From assembly GCA_002551355.1 (NCBI GenBank), contig NTHE01000074.1, positions 1 to 35,586 on the forward strand: DNA of 35,586 nt, given 5' to 3'. The DNA is from Streptomyces sp. man185. Lineage in GTDB: Bacteria; Actinomycetota; Actinomycetes; Streptomycetales; Streptomycetaceae. The position numbers and the translations under genes are program-made. A model generated the notes under the pieces. It was not told where the DNA came from. It ran no database searches and was given only the letters and a program-made list of their open reading frames with translations. Numbering within the stretch: position 1 is the first letter of the stretch; the number at the start of each line of letters is the position of its first letter. Shown here piece by piece: positions 24,618 to 32,442 of this stretch.

Positions 24618-25697
24618 CTACGCCACCCGGGTCGCTCCCGCGAACGGCATCTGGTCGATGGGCGCGATGCGGACCGGCGCTCCGGGGCGCGGGGCGTGGA
24701 TCATCTGTCCGCCGCCGATGTAGAGGCCGACATGGCTGATCCCGGAGTAGAAGAACACCAGGTCTCCGGGGGCCAGTCGGGAGCGCGGGATCCGCTGTCC
24801 GGCGTTGATCTGGGTGTAGGTGGTGCGGGGCAGGCTGACGCCCGCCGCCCTCCAGGCCGCCTGGGTCAGGCCCGAGCAGTCGAAGGCGTTCGGGCCGGTC
24901 GCGCCCCAGACGTACGGCTTGCCGATCGCGCCGTGGGCGAAGGCGATGGCCTGTCCGGCACGGGAGTCGGGGGCCGCGACCGGGCCGCCGCGAGGGGCGG
25001 AGCGGTCGCTGTGGGCCGGGCCGCCGCCGTGCCGGGCGTCGGCGACGCGTTCGAAGTCGGCGCGCTCGGCGGCGGTCAGGGTGTCCAGCAGCTTCCGGGC
25101 GTCGGCCAGTTTCGTGCGGATCGCGGTGCGGTGCTCGTGCAGTTCGGCAGAGCGAGCGGCGAGGCGCTCGGTCTCCTGGTCGGCGCGGGCCTTGACGCGG
25201 GTGATCCGGGAGACCTGCCGCTTGATGTTCCGCAGCAGGCCGCTCTGCCGGTCGCCGGCCCGGTCGAGGTAGGAGGCGCGTTCCAGATAGGCGTCGGGGT
25301 CGGAGGAGAGCGCCAGTTGCAGGGCCGGGTCGAGGGTGCCGGAGCGGTACTGCGCGGTGGCCAGCGAACCGAGCGCGTGCCGGGCGGTGTTGAGACGGTC
25401 GGTGCGGCGGGCGGCCTCGTCGGTCAGGGCCTCGACGGTGCGGGTGGCGGCGTCCGCCTTCTCCTTCGCCCCGTTGTACTTCTCGGTGGCGACCTCGGCG
25501 TCGTGGTAGAGCCGGTCGACCTTCGCCTTGACCTGGGCGGCGGTGGGAGCCGGTTCGGCGGGGGCCGCGCCCGCCCCGGTGACCGAGCCGGCGGTGGCGG
25601 CCCCGGCGAGCGCCAGGGTGGCGGCGGTGCGGGCAGCAGAGCCGGTGAGCGGGCGCTGCTTGGGTTTTCGGTGAGCTGACCTGCGGTGCGCTGCCAC
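24618..25697 (-). CDS. Secreted NlpC/P60 cell-wall hydrolase
   Basis: Protein of 359 residues, GTG start behind GGAAGGA. It has a basic N-terminus, a hydrophobic signal stretch ending in an Ala-rich site near residue 45, a long coiled coil (about 55-215), a short linker, and an NlpC/P60 peptidase domain. Catalytic residues are Cys274 in AFDCSGLTQAAW, His322 in SHVGLYIGGG and His334 in IHAPRPG. Such RipA-like enzymes cut D-Glu-mesoDAP/LL-DAP bonds in peptide stems during growth and division. It is a paralogue of the gene at 26316-27503 and shares its start context, but lacks the riboswitch. Confidence 0.95.
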   Translation of the reverse strand: MAAHRRSAHRKPKQRPLTGSAARTAATLALAGAATAGSVTGAGAAPAEPAPTAAQVKAKVDRLYHDAEVATEKYNGAKEKADAATRTVEALTDEAARRTDRLNTARHALGSLATAQYRSGTLDPALQLALSSDPDAYLERASYLDRAGDRQSGLLRNIKRQVSRITRVKARADQETERLAARSAELHEHRTAIRTKLADARKLLDTLTAAERADFERVADARHGGGPAHSDRSAPRGGPVAAPDSRAGQAIAFAHGAIGKPYVWGATGPNAFDCSGLTQAAWRAAGVSLPRTTYTQINAGQRIPRSRLAPGDLVFFYSGISHVGLYIGGGQMIHAPRPGAPVRIAPIDQMPFAGATRVA

Positions 25698-25754
25698 GGG
25701 GGCGGCATCCTTCCTGTCGGCTGCCCACCGTTGATGGCGGCGGGTCCGGGATGG

Positions 25755-25760
25755 ACGCTA
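25755..25760 (-). promoter_or_regulatory. TAGCGT -10 box of the first NlpC/P60 gene
   Basis: TAGCGT on the minus strand gives a leader of about 50 bases. It lies in the loop of a CCGGGAT/ATCCCGG hairpin. The same TAGCGT occurs in front of the second NlpC/P60 gene. The -35 is not clear. Further upstream GTGAC-N9-GTCAC (25807-25825) could be a regulator site. Confidence 0.4.
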
Positions 25761-25862
25761 ATCCCGGCGCGGAGAAAAGAGTCGCCATGACAGCTATTGC
25801 CCTGATGTGACGTTTCGCCGGTCACGGATGATCGAAGCACTCAAGGAAGGCCTGCCTCACTG

Positions 25863-25891
25863 AAAGGTAGACCTTTGGCCGTGGCTAGGCT
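25863..25891 (+). promoter_or_regulatory. Promoter with palindromic operator, small membrane protein
   Basis: TAGGCT (25886-25891) as -10 would start transcription at about 25897-25900, on the ATG, giving a leaderless message. Seventeen bases upstream, where the -35 belongs, lies the palindrome AAAGGTAGACCTTT (25863-25876). Confidence 0.4.
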
Positions 25892-25899
25892 CCCGAGCC

Positions 25900-26253
25900 A
25901 TGGACGTACTCATCAATGTCTTCGTCGCCCTGCACATCATCGGCATCGCCTCCCTGCTGGGCGGCTTCCTGACGCAGATGAAGGCCATGGGGGCGGGGAC
26001 CGCCCGGTTCACCCCCGCGATGCTGCACGGCGCGCTGACCATGCTGGTCACCGGCATGGCCCTGGTCGGTCTCAACCAGGCCGACGACCAGACCGTGAAC
26101 AACGTCAAGATCGGCATCAAGCTGGCGCTGCTGGTGGTGATCCTCGCCCTGGTCTACGTCAAGCGGGACGAGGAGAAGGTCGACAAGGGCGCGTTCATCG
26201 CCGTCGGCGGGCTGACGGTCGTCAACATCTTCATCGCCACGGTCTGGACCTGA
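25900..26253 (+). CDS. Small four-helix membrane protein
   Basis: Protein of 117 residues with four membrane helices; the first contains LHIIGIASLLGGFL and the last AVGGLTVVNIFIATVW. A His in helix one (LHIIG) and one in MLHGALTML could bind haem or metal, as in related four-helix families, but this is only a suggestion. No ribosome binding site is seen. It stands between two NlpC/P60 genes on the other strand and is divergent from the first. Confidence 0.8.
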   Translation: MDVLINVFVALHIIGIASLLGGFLTQMKAMGAGTARFTPAMLHGALTMLVTGMALVGLNQADDQTVNNVKIGIKLALLVVILALVYVKRDEEKVDKGAFIAVGGLTVVNIFIATVWT

Positions 26254-26270
26254 GGCAGGCCCGGGGATTT

Positions 26271-26301
26271 CCGGGGGCGGCCGCTCACGGCCCGCCCCCG
26301 G
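26271..26301. terminator. Hairpin between convergent genes
   Basis: CCGGGGGCGGCCG, loop CTCA, CGGCCCGCCCCCGG, with one bulged base. It lies between the ends of the small membrane protein gene and the second NlpC/P60 gene and may serve both. Confidence 0.75.
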
Positions 26302-26315
26302 CCCCGTACGCGTGA

Positions 26316-27503
26316 CTACGCCGGGCGCACGCTCCCGTAGATCGGCATGTAGTAGATCGACTCCTCGCGCACGTTCGCACCCGGCTTCGGGGCGTGGATC
26401 ATCATCCCGTCGCCCTTGTAGATGCCGACGTGGCTGATGTCGTCGTAGAAGAAGACCAGATCCCCGGGCTGCAGGTCGGACGTGGCGACCCGGGTCCCGA
26501 CCTCGACCTGGTCCCAGGTCGTCCGGGGCAGCGTCACACCCGCCTCCCGCCAGGCCGCCTGCGTCAGCCCCGAGCAGTCGAAACTGGAGGGGCCCGACGC
26601 CCCCCACACGTACGGCTTCCCGATCTGGGCGCGGGCGAAGGCCAGCACCTTCTCCGCCTTGGCGGCGTAACCGCTGCCCGTACCGGAGCCGGAGCCGGAA
26701 CCTGTGCCCGTACCGGAACCGGAACTCGTCCCCGAACCCCCGCCGGACTCCTTCGCGGCCTCCTCGCGGGCCTTCTCCTCGGCCTCGGCCTTCTCCTTCG
26801 CCTCGGCGGCCTGGCGGGCGGCCAGCTTCGCCGCCTTCTCCTTGGCCTCGGCCTCCTTCTTGCGCTCCAGCTCCGCCAGCCGCGCCTTCTCCTCGGCGGT
26901 CAGCCTGGAGAGCAGGCCGCGGGCCTCGGTGAGCTTGGCCTGCACGTCCTTCTTGCTGGAGGCCAGCGTGGCCTGCGTCTCGGTGAGGGTCTCCAGGCTC
27001 TTCACCGCCTCCGCGCGCTTCTTCGCGGCCGAGGCCTGCTGCGTACGGAACTCGGCGACGGCCCTCTGCTGCCGCTCCGTCGCCCGGTCCATCAGCCGAC
27101 TCTGGTCGAAGTACCCCTGCGGGTCGTCCGCCAGGAAGAACGTCGCCGTGGGCGCGATGCCGCCGTCGCGGTACTGGGCCGCCGCGTAGGAGCCCAGCGC
27201 CCGGCGCGCCTCGTTGATCTTCTCGGTCCGCTTCGCCACGTCCGAGAGCAGTGTGTCGACCTTCTTCTGCTGGGACGCGGAGGCGGACTTGGCCCGGTTG
27301 TACTCCTGGGTCGCGGTGCCCGCCTGCCGGTACAGGGCGTCGACCTTCTTCTGGACTTCCTCGATGGCGGGCTTCGGCTCCGCGGGCGCGGCCGTGGCGC
27401 TCTGCGTGGAGAGCAGCGTCACGGAGGCCAGCGCGGCCGTCGTCAGCCCGACGGCAGGAGTGGTGGTGCGCACCTTCGTGCGCGGCTTGCGATGCGATGC
27501 CAA
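26316..27503 (-). CDS. Secreted NlpC/P60 cell-wall hydrolase under a c-di-AMP riboswitch
   Basis: Protein of 395 residues. TTG 27503 is preferred to the ATG three codons upstream, because that ATG abuts GGAAGGAG with no spacer while the TTG is 9 bases away, and MASHRK then aligns with MAAHRR of the paralogue. A signal peptide (to about residue 39), a long coiled coil rich in Ala/Glu/Lys (about 45-252), and a Gly/Ser/Thr linker (about 254-278) precede the NlpC/P60 domain. Catalytic residues are Cys310 (SFDCSGLTQ), His358 (SHVGIY) and His370 (IHAPKPG). It is a peptidoglycan endopeptidase, probably exported. Expression is likely lowered when c-di-AMP is high, as known for rpfA-type genes of this order. 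Confidence 0.94.
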   Translation of the reverse strand: MASHRKPRTKVRTTTPAVGLTTAALASVTLLSTQSATAAPAEPKPAIEEVQKKVDALYRQAGTATQEYNRAKSASASQQKKVDTLLSDVAKRTEKINEARRALGSYAAAQYRDGGIAPTATFFLADDPQGYFDQSRLMDRATERQQRAVAEFRTQQASAAKKRAEAVKSLETLTETQATLASSKKDVQAKLTEARGLLSRLTAEEKARLAELERKKEAEAKEKAAKLAARQAAEAKEKAEAEEKAREEAAKESGGGSGTSSGSGTGTGSGSGSGTGSGYAAKAEKVLAFARAQIGKPYVWGASGPSSFDCSGLTQAAWREAGVTLPRTTWDQVEVGTRVATSDLQPGDLVFFYDDISHVGIYKGDGMMIHAPKPGANVREESIYYMPIYGSVRPA

Positions 27504-27521
27504 GACCGGCATCTCCTTCCG

Positions 27522-27700
27522 TGGACCGCCTACCGGGTTAGCTGTCGGGTTCGGACGGAACGGAAGGCTGTCCTACGGTCCGGATACGAGCTCACGGACC
27601 GATTCACCCCGGTTCTGCGTGTGGGTCCCCGGTTCCGAACGGCCTTGAGGGCAGGACGGATTCGGCAGAGGTGTCCGTTAGGCGCGGTTCGCCTCAGGGA
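27522..27700 (-). ncRNA. ydaO-type c-di-AMP riboswitch
   Basis: Read on the minus strand, the conserved blocks follow in the right order: GCCGAATCC (27666-27658), CCGGGGACCCA (27632-27622), GGGGTGAAT (27610-27602), CCGAACCCGACAGC (27554-27541) and TAACCCGGTAGGC (27540-27528). These are the signature elements of the ydaO/c-di-AMP aptamer. It occupies nearly the whole leader of the NlpC/P60 gene and ends just before the ribosome binding site. Boundaries are approximate. Confidence 0.9.
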
Positions 27701-27722
27701 GGTACGGATCACCTGACCGAGC

Positions 27723-27728
27723 ACGCTA
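27723..27728 (-). promoter_or_regulatory. TAGCGT -10 box before the riboswitch
   Basis: TAGCGT on the minus strand places transcription start near 27715, giving a leader of about 210 bases that contains the whole riboswitch. The -35 is weak. The same -10 is used by the paralogous NlpC/P60 gene. Confidence 0.5.
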
Positions 27729-27935
27729 GCCAAAGCGCCCCGCCGCTGGGAAGGACGATGAGCGATATGCCCGATACGTTTTCGTGACCTTTCCGGATCG
27801 GGTCGCCCGCACCCCCTCCGACCGGGTGCTCCTTCACGGAACGTGGACGTCCGTTCTCCGTGCGTACCCGGTACGGGCGTGTCGGCGGCCGGTTCCGGAG
27901 CCCGCTTCCGACCGCTTCCCGGCTTCGGCGGAAGG

Positions 27936-27958
27936 TTGTCAGTCCGGCAGCCTAAACT
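27936..27958 (+). promoter_or_regulatory. RecA-NDp/PafBC-type promoter of pcrA
   Basis: TTGTCAGTC (27936-27944), eight bases, TAAACT (27953-27958). This matches the RecA-independent DNA-damage promoter TTGTCRGTG-N8-TANNNT at all but one defined position. Transcription would start about 3 bases before the pcrA ATG. The rest of 27729-27935 shows no gene. Confidence 0.7.
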
Positions 27959-27967
27959 CGGGAGGCG

Positions 27968-30406
27968 ATGAGCAGCCTCTTTGACGACAATTTCCTGACC
28001 GGCCTCCAGCCCGCGGAGGACGGCCCCCCGCCGCCTCCCGAGGACCACGCGCCCGAAGCGGTGCCGGAGGGACTCTTCGAGGGCGTCTACGACGCGCCCC
28101 CGCCGCCCCGGGACGGCTATTACCGGGACGGTCACCCGCGCCCGGTGATCGACTCCGCCGCGCTGCTCGACGGGCTGAACACCGAGCAGCGCGCCGCCGT
28201 CGTGCACGCCGGATCCCCGCTGCTCATCGTCGCCGGGGCCGGCTCCGGCAAGACCCGGGTGCTCACCCACCGCATCGCCCACCTGCTGGCCGAGCGCGGG
28301 ACGCACCCCGGGCAGATCCTCGCGATCACCTTCACCAACAAGGCCGCCGGCGAGATGAAGGAGCGCGTCGAGCAGCTGGTGGGCCCGCGCGCCAACGCCA
28401 TGTGGGTCATGACCTTCCACAGCGCGTGCGTCCGCATCCTGCGCCGCGAGTCGAAGAAGCTCGGCTTCACCTCGTCGTTCTCGATCTACGACGCCGCCGA
28501 CTCCAAGCGCCTGATGGCCCTGGTCTGCCGCGATCTCGACCTGGACCCCAAGCGCTACCCGCCGAAGTCCTTCACCGCCAAGGTCTCCAACCTCAAGAAC
28601 GAGCTCATCGACGAGGAGACCTTCGCCGGACAGGCTGCCGATGGGTTCGAGAAGACCCTCGCCCAGGCGTACGCGCTCTACCAGGCCCGCCTGCGCGAGG
28701 CCAACGCCCTGGACTTCGACGACATCATCATGACGACGGTCCACCTCCTCCAGGCCTTCCCGGACGTCGCCGAGCACTACCGCCGCCGCTTCCGCCACGT
28801 CCTGGTCGACGAGTACCAGGACACCAACCACGCCCAGTACACCCTGGTCCGTGAGCTGGTCGGACCGGACGGCGAGGCCGACGCCCCCGCCGAGCTGTGC
28901 GTGGTGGGTGACGCGGACCAGTCGATCTACGCCTTCCGGGGCGCGACCATCCGCAACATCCTCCAGTTCGAGGAGGACTACCCGAGCGCGACGACGATCC
29001 TGCTGGAGCAGAACTACCGCTCCACGCAGACGATCCTCTCCGCCGCCAACGCCGTCATCGAGCGCAACGAGAGCCGCCGACCCAAGAACCTCTGGACCAA
29101 CGCCGGCTCCGGCGCCCGCATCACCGGCTATGTCGCCGACACCGAGCACGACGAGGCGCAGTTCGTCGCCGACGAGATCGACCGGCTCACCGACGCGGGC
29201 GACGCCAAGGCGGGCGACGTCGCCGTCTTCTACCGCACCAACGCCCAGTCCCGTGTCTTCGAAGAGATCTTCATCCGCGTCGGCCTGCCCTACAAGGTCG
29301 TCGGCGGCGTGCGCTTCTACGAGCGCAAGGAGGTCCGGGACGTCCTGGCCTACCTCCGGGTCCTCGCCAATCCCGAGGACACCGTCCCGCTGCGCCGCAT
29401 CCTCAACGTTCCCAAGCGCGGCATCGGCGACCGCGCCGAAGCGATGATCGACGCCCTGTCGATGCGCGAGAAGATCTCCTTCCCGCAGGCCCTGCGCCGC
29501 GTCGACGAGGCGTACGGCATGGCCGCCCGCTCGTCCAACGCCGTCAAGCGCTTCAACACGCTGATGGAGGAGCTGCGCACGATCGTCGAGTCCGGCGCCG
29601 GGCCCGCCGTCGTGCTGGAAGCGGTCCTGGAGCGCACGGGCTATCTCGCCGAACTCCAGTCCTCCACCGACCCGCAGGACGAGACCCGTATCGAGAACCT
29701 CCAGGAACTCGCCGCCGTCGCCCTCGAATTCGAGCAGGAGCGCGGCGACGAGGAAGGCGCGGGCACGCTCGCGGAGTTCCTGGAGAAGGTCGCGCTCGTC
29801 GCGGACTCCGACCAGATCCCCGACGAGGACGAGGACGGCTCCGGCGTCATCACGCTGATGACCCTGCACACGGCGAAAGGCCTGGAGTTCCCGGTCGTCT
29901 TCCTCACCGGGATGGAGGACGGCGTCTTCCCGCACATGCGGGCCCTCGGCCAGACCAAGGAGCTGGAGGAGGAGCGCCGTCTCGCCTACGTCGGCATCAC
30001 CCGCGCCCGCGAACGGCTCTATCTGACCCGGGCCGCGATGCGCAGCGCCTGGGGCCAGCCCTCGTACAACCCGCCCTCGCGGTTCCTGGAGGAGATCCCG
30101 GAAGCGCACCTGGACTGGAAGCGCAAGGGCCCGATGGCCGCCCCCGCCGGGCCCACCTCCGGCATCACGTCCTCGCTCTCCTCCTCCCGCTCCCGCTCCG
30201 GCCCCTCGGGCTTCGCGACGCGGCGCGGCGCGGACAAACCGACGGTCGCCCTGGCGGTCGGGGACCGGGTCACGCACGACCAGTTCGGTCTGGGCACGGT
30301 GACGGCCGTCGAGGGCCACGGCGACCAGGCCAAGGCGACGGTCGACTTCGGCGACGAGCGCCCGAAGAAGCTGCTCCTGCGGTACGCACCCGTCGAGAAG
30401 CTGTAG
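27968..30406 (+). CDS. pcrA: ATP-dependent DNA helicase, UvrD/PcrA
   Basis: Protein of 812 residues, superfamily 1A helicase unwinding DNA 3' to 5' in repair and replication restart. After about 65 Pro/Asp-rich residues the motifs follow in order: Q-motif LNTEQRAAV, Walker A GAGSGKT (90-96), FTNKAAGEMKERV, DEYQDTN (Asp281), GDADQSIYAFRGA, NYRSTQTIL, LMTLHTAKGLEFPVVFLTGM and YVGITRARERLYL. The C-terminus (VGDRVTHDQFGLGTVTAVEG) is the Tudor-like domain that in PcrA binds RNA polymerase. GGGAGG is only 2 bases from the ATG, fitting a very short leader from the damage-type promoter. A strong terminator follows. Confidence 0.97.
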   Translation: MSSLFDDNFLTGLQPAEDGPPPPPEDHAPEAVPEGLFEGVYDAPPPPRDGYYRDGHPRPVIDSAALLDGLNTEQRAAVVHAGSPLLIVAGAGSGKTRVLTHRIAHLLAERGTHPGQILAITFTNKAAGEMKERVEQLVGPRANAMWVMTFHSACVRILRRESKKLGFTSSFSIYDAADSKRLMALVCRDLDLDPKRYPPKSFTAKVSNLKNELIDEETFAGQAADGFEKTLAQAYALYQARLREANALDFDDIIMTTVHLLQAFPDVAEHYRRRFRHVLVDEYQDTNHAQYTLVRELVGPDGEADAPAELCVVGDADQSIYAFRGATIRNILQFEEDYPSATTILLEQNYRSTQTILSAANAVIERNESRRPKNLWTNAGSGARITGYVADTEHDEAQFVADEIDRLTDAGDAKAGDVAVFYRTNAQSRVFEEIFIRVGLPYKVVGGVRFYERKEVRDVLAYLRVLANPEDTVPLRRILNVPKRGIGDRAEAMIDALSMREKISFPQALRRVDEAYGMAARSSNAVKRFNTLMEELRTIVESGAGPAVVLEAVLERTGYLAELQSSTDPQDETRIENLQELAAVALEFEQERGDEEGAGTLAEFLEKVALVADSDQIPDEDEDGSGVITLMTLHTAKGLEFPVVFLTGMEDGVFPHMRALGQTKELEEERRLAYVGITRARERLYLTRAAMRSAWGQPSYNPPSRFLEEIPEAHLDWKRKGPMAAPAGPTSGITSSLSSSRSRSGPSGFATRRGADKPTVALAVGDRVTHDQFGLGTVTAVEGHGDQAKATVDFGDERPKKLLLRYAPVEKL

Positions 30407-30409
30407 GAC

Positions 30410-30445
30410 GAGTGAGGGGGAGGGCCGAAGCCCTCCCCCTCACTC
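30410..30445. terminator. Perfect 16-bp hairpin after pcrA
   Basis: GAGTGAGGGGGAGGGC, tetraloop CGAA, GCCCTCCCCCTCACTC. It lies between convergent pcrA and the M23 peptidase gene and probably terminates both. Confidence 0.9.
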
Positions 30446-30460
30446 TCGTGCCGCGTTCCG

Positions 30461-32236
30461 TCAGGTCGGGTCGACGCCCTTGCTGCGCAGCCATGCCAGC
30501 GGGTCGATCGCCGCGCCGCCGCCGGGCCGGACCTCGAAGTGCAGGTGCGGGCCCGTCGAGTTGCCCGAATTCCCGGAGTACGCGATGACGTCACCGGCCT
30601 TCACCGGGCCCGAGCGGATCTTGTTGCTGCTGAGGTGGCAGTACCAGGTCTCGGTGCCGTCGGCGGCGGTCACGATCGCCATGACCCCGTAGGCGCTGTT
30701 CAGCTGGGTGCTCACGGTGCCGTCGGTCGCGGCCATCACCGGGGTGCCGTACGAGACGGGGAAGTCGATGCCGGAGTGCACGGACATCCAGTTGACGCCC
30801 GCCTGACCGTAGTAGGCGCTGAGCCCGTGCTGCTTGACCGGCAGGACGAACTTGGGTCGCAGCGCCTCACGGCGTGCGGCCTCCTCCTCGCGCTTCTTCT
30901 TCTCCGCCGCCTGCCGCTCTCGCAGGTCGATGCGTTCCTGGGTGCGGCTCGCGCGCTCGCGGAAGTCGTCGCTGCCCTCGGAGAGCTGCTCCAACTGGCT
31001 GTCCAGCCGGTTGTTCGCGGCGACCGGCTTGACCGTGCTCGGGTCGGCGACCGCCAGTGAGGTGGTCGTCTCCTCCGGCTTCTCCTCCCCACCGGGCATC
31101 CCGCCGACCGAGGCGGCGGCGATCCCCGCGACGCTCATCACACAGGCGGAGGGCACCGCGACGGTCAGCAGGGCGGAGCGCTTGGCGGGGGTACGACGGC
31201 GGGCCCGGTTGCGCGGGGCGGGCGCACGGACCGCGGAGCGGTTCACGGAGTGCGGGGCGGGGGAGTCGCCCCCGGCGTCCGGCTCCGGAGTCACGTCCGG
31301 CACGGCGTCGGGCACGAAGTCGTGGGCGAGAGCGGCGAACTCGGCGGTGGAGGACGGGTCGGCGACCGGCTCCTTCGCCGCGTGGTCCGGCTCGGCGGAC
31401 GCCTCGGGCGCCGTCGCGTCGGCCGACTGCTGTTCGTACAGCGGGTACGACGTCTGTTCGGGTTCGTACGCGGCGTCCCCGGGCGTGGCGCCGGAGTTCC
31501 AGGCGGTCGCGTCGTAGGCGCCCGTGTCGTACGCACCCGTGCTGTAGGTGCCGGTGGTGGCGTAGGTTCCGGTGTCGCCGGCGACGGGCGCCGTGCCGTA
31601 CGCGCCGACCGGATACGCCCCGGTCTCGTAGGCGTCCGCCCCGTAGGCCCCGCCGGTTCCGTACGCGGTGCCCGCCGGGTACGTACCGGTGTCGTAGGCG
31701 CCCGTCCCGTACGCCCCGGTGCCGTACGTCTCCGTGCCGTACGCCTCCGCCGCGAAGGTCTCCGCGGCGTACGTCTCCGTGGCGAACGTCTCTGTGGCGT
31801 ACGCGGTGTCGGTGCCGTACGGGGCGGCGGGGAAGCCGGTGGTGGGGAACGCGCCGGTGTCGGCGGTCGCCCACTGGCCGGTCGGGTCCTGGCCGGCGAC
31901 CTGCTGCCAGGCCCCGGAGGTGTCCCACTGCTGCGGGGCCTGCTCCTGGGTGGCGTAGCCGTCGTAGGTGAGTGTCTGCTGTGCGGCGGTGTTCCACGCG
32001 GAGGAGTCGTACGGGCCGCTGTGGTCCGGCTGGCCGGTCGCGTACGCGGTGTCGAAGCCGGCGCCGTAGGTGCCCTCGCCGTAGGTGCTGTCGCCGTATC
32101 CGGCGGCGGGGTGACCCGCGTCGTAGCCGGTGTCGTGGCCGCCGGGAAGGGAGCCGAAGAGCGGGTCGGTGTCGAAGCTGCCGGTCGATCGGTCGTCGTA
32201 CCCGACGTGCCCGGCGTGGGGTTGCTGGTCGTTCAC
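30461..32236 (-). CDS. M23 (LytM) peptidase with tyrosine-rich repeat region
   Basis: Protein of 591 residues. GTG 32236 is preferred to the TTG just before it (GAGAG about 8 bases upstream). The first 270 residues are low-complexity, with many short units such as YGTGAY, YETG and ATETFA. A membrane helix (about 355-380) and a charged coiled coil follow. The C-terminal LytM domain is complete: His487 and Asp491 in VHSGIDFP, and His564/His566 in HLHFEV, the zinc and catalytic residues. It should cut peptidoglycan cross-links outside the membrane, with the repeats in the cytoplasm if the helix runs inside-out. It has its own promoter. Confidence 0.92.
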   Translation of the reverse strand: MNDQQPHAGHVGYDDRSTGSFDTDPLFGSLPGGHDTGYDAGHPAAGYGDSTYGEGTYGAGFDTAYATGQPDHSGPYDSSAWNTAAQQTLTYDGYATQEQAPQQWDTSGAWQQVAGQDPTGQWATADTGAFPTTGFPAAPYGTDTAYATETFATETYAAETFAAEAYGTETYGTGAYGTGAYDTGTYPAGTAYGTGGAYGADAYETGAYPVGAYGTAPVAGDTGTYATTGTYSTGAYDTGAYDATAWNSGATPGDAAYEPEQTSYPLYEQQSADATAPEASAEPDHAAKEPVADPSSTAEFAALAHDFVPDAVPDVTPEPDAGGDSPAPHSVNRSAVRAPAPRNRARRRTPAKRSALLTVAVPSACVMSVAGIAAASVGGMPGGEEKPEETTTSLAVADPSTVKPVAANNRLDSQLEQLSEGSDDFRERASRTQERIDLRERQAAEKKKREEEAARREALRPKFVLPVKQHGLSAYYGQAGVNWMSVHSGIDFPVSYGTPVMAATDGTVSTQLNSAYGVMAIVTAADGTETWYCHLSSNKIRSGPVKAGDVIAYSGNSGNSTGPHLHFEVRPGGGAAIDPLAWLRSKGVDPT

Positions 32237-32313
32237 CAACGTCTCTCTCGCCTCGGCAGCAGGACTGTTCTGGGTCCCGGTCAGGGGGGTCCCAGGGGGA
32301 AGCAGTGGCCGCG

Positions 32314-32343
32314 ACTGTACCCGGCGGTATGTGAGGACGACAA
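32314..32343 (-). promoter_or_regulatory. Promoter of the M23 peptidase gene
   Basis: TTGTCG (32343-32338), 18 bases, TACAGT (32319-32314) on the minus strand, a good housekeeping-type fit. The leader would be about 70 bases. Confidence 0.6.
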
Positions 32344-32442
32344 TCTTCGACAGGTTTTACGTTCGTAGGAAACGGGCAATCGACCGCCTTTCGGTGGACG
32401 GCAGACGCAGCCTTGGCTCTACGTTCGAGCCGTGTTCTATTT

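Noticed and set aside
25698..25760. c-di-AMP riboswitch before the first NlpC/P60 gene
   Set aside because: The conserved GGGGTGAAT and CAGCTAACC-like blocks are absent, and the leader is only about 50 bases.
27530..30319. 929-codon minus-strand frame opposite pcrA
   Set aside because: Shadow frame of pcrA that also runs into the riboswitch.
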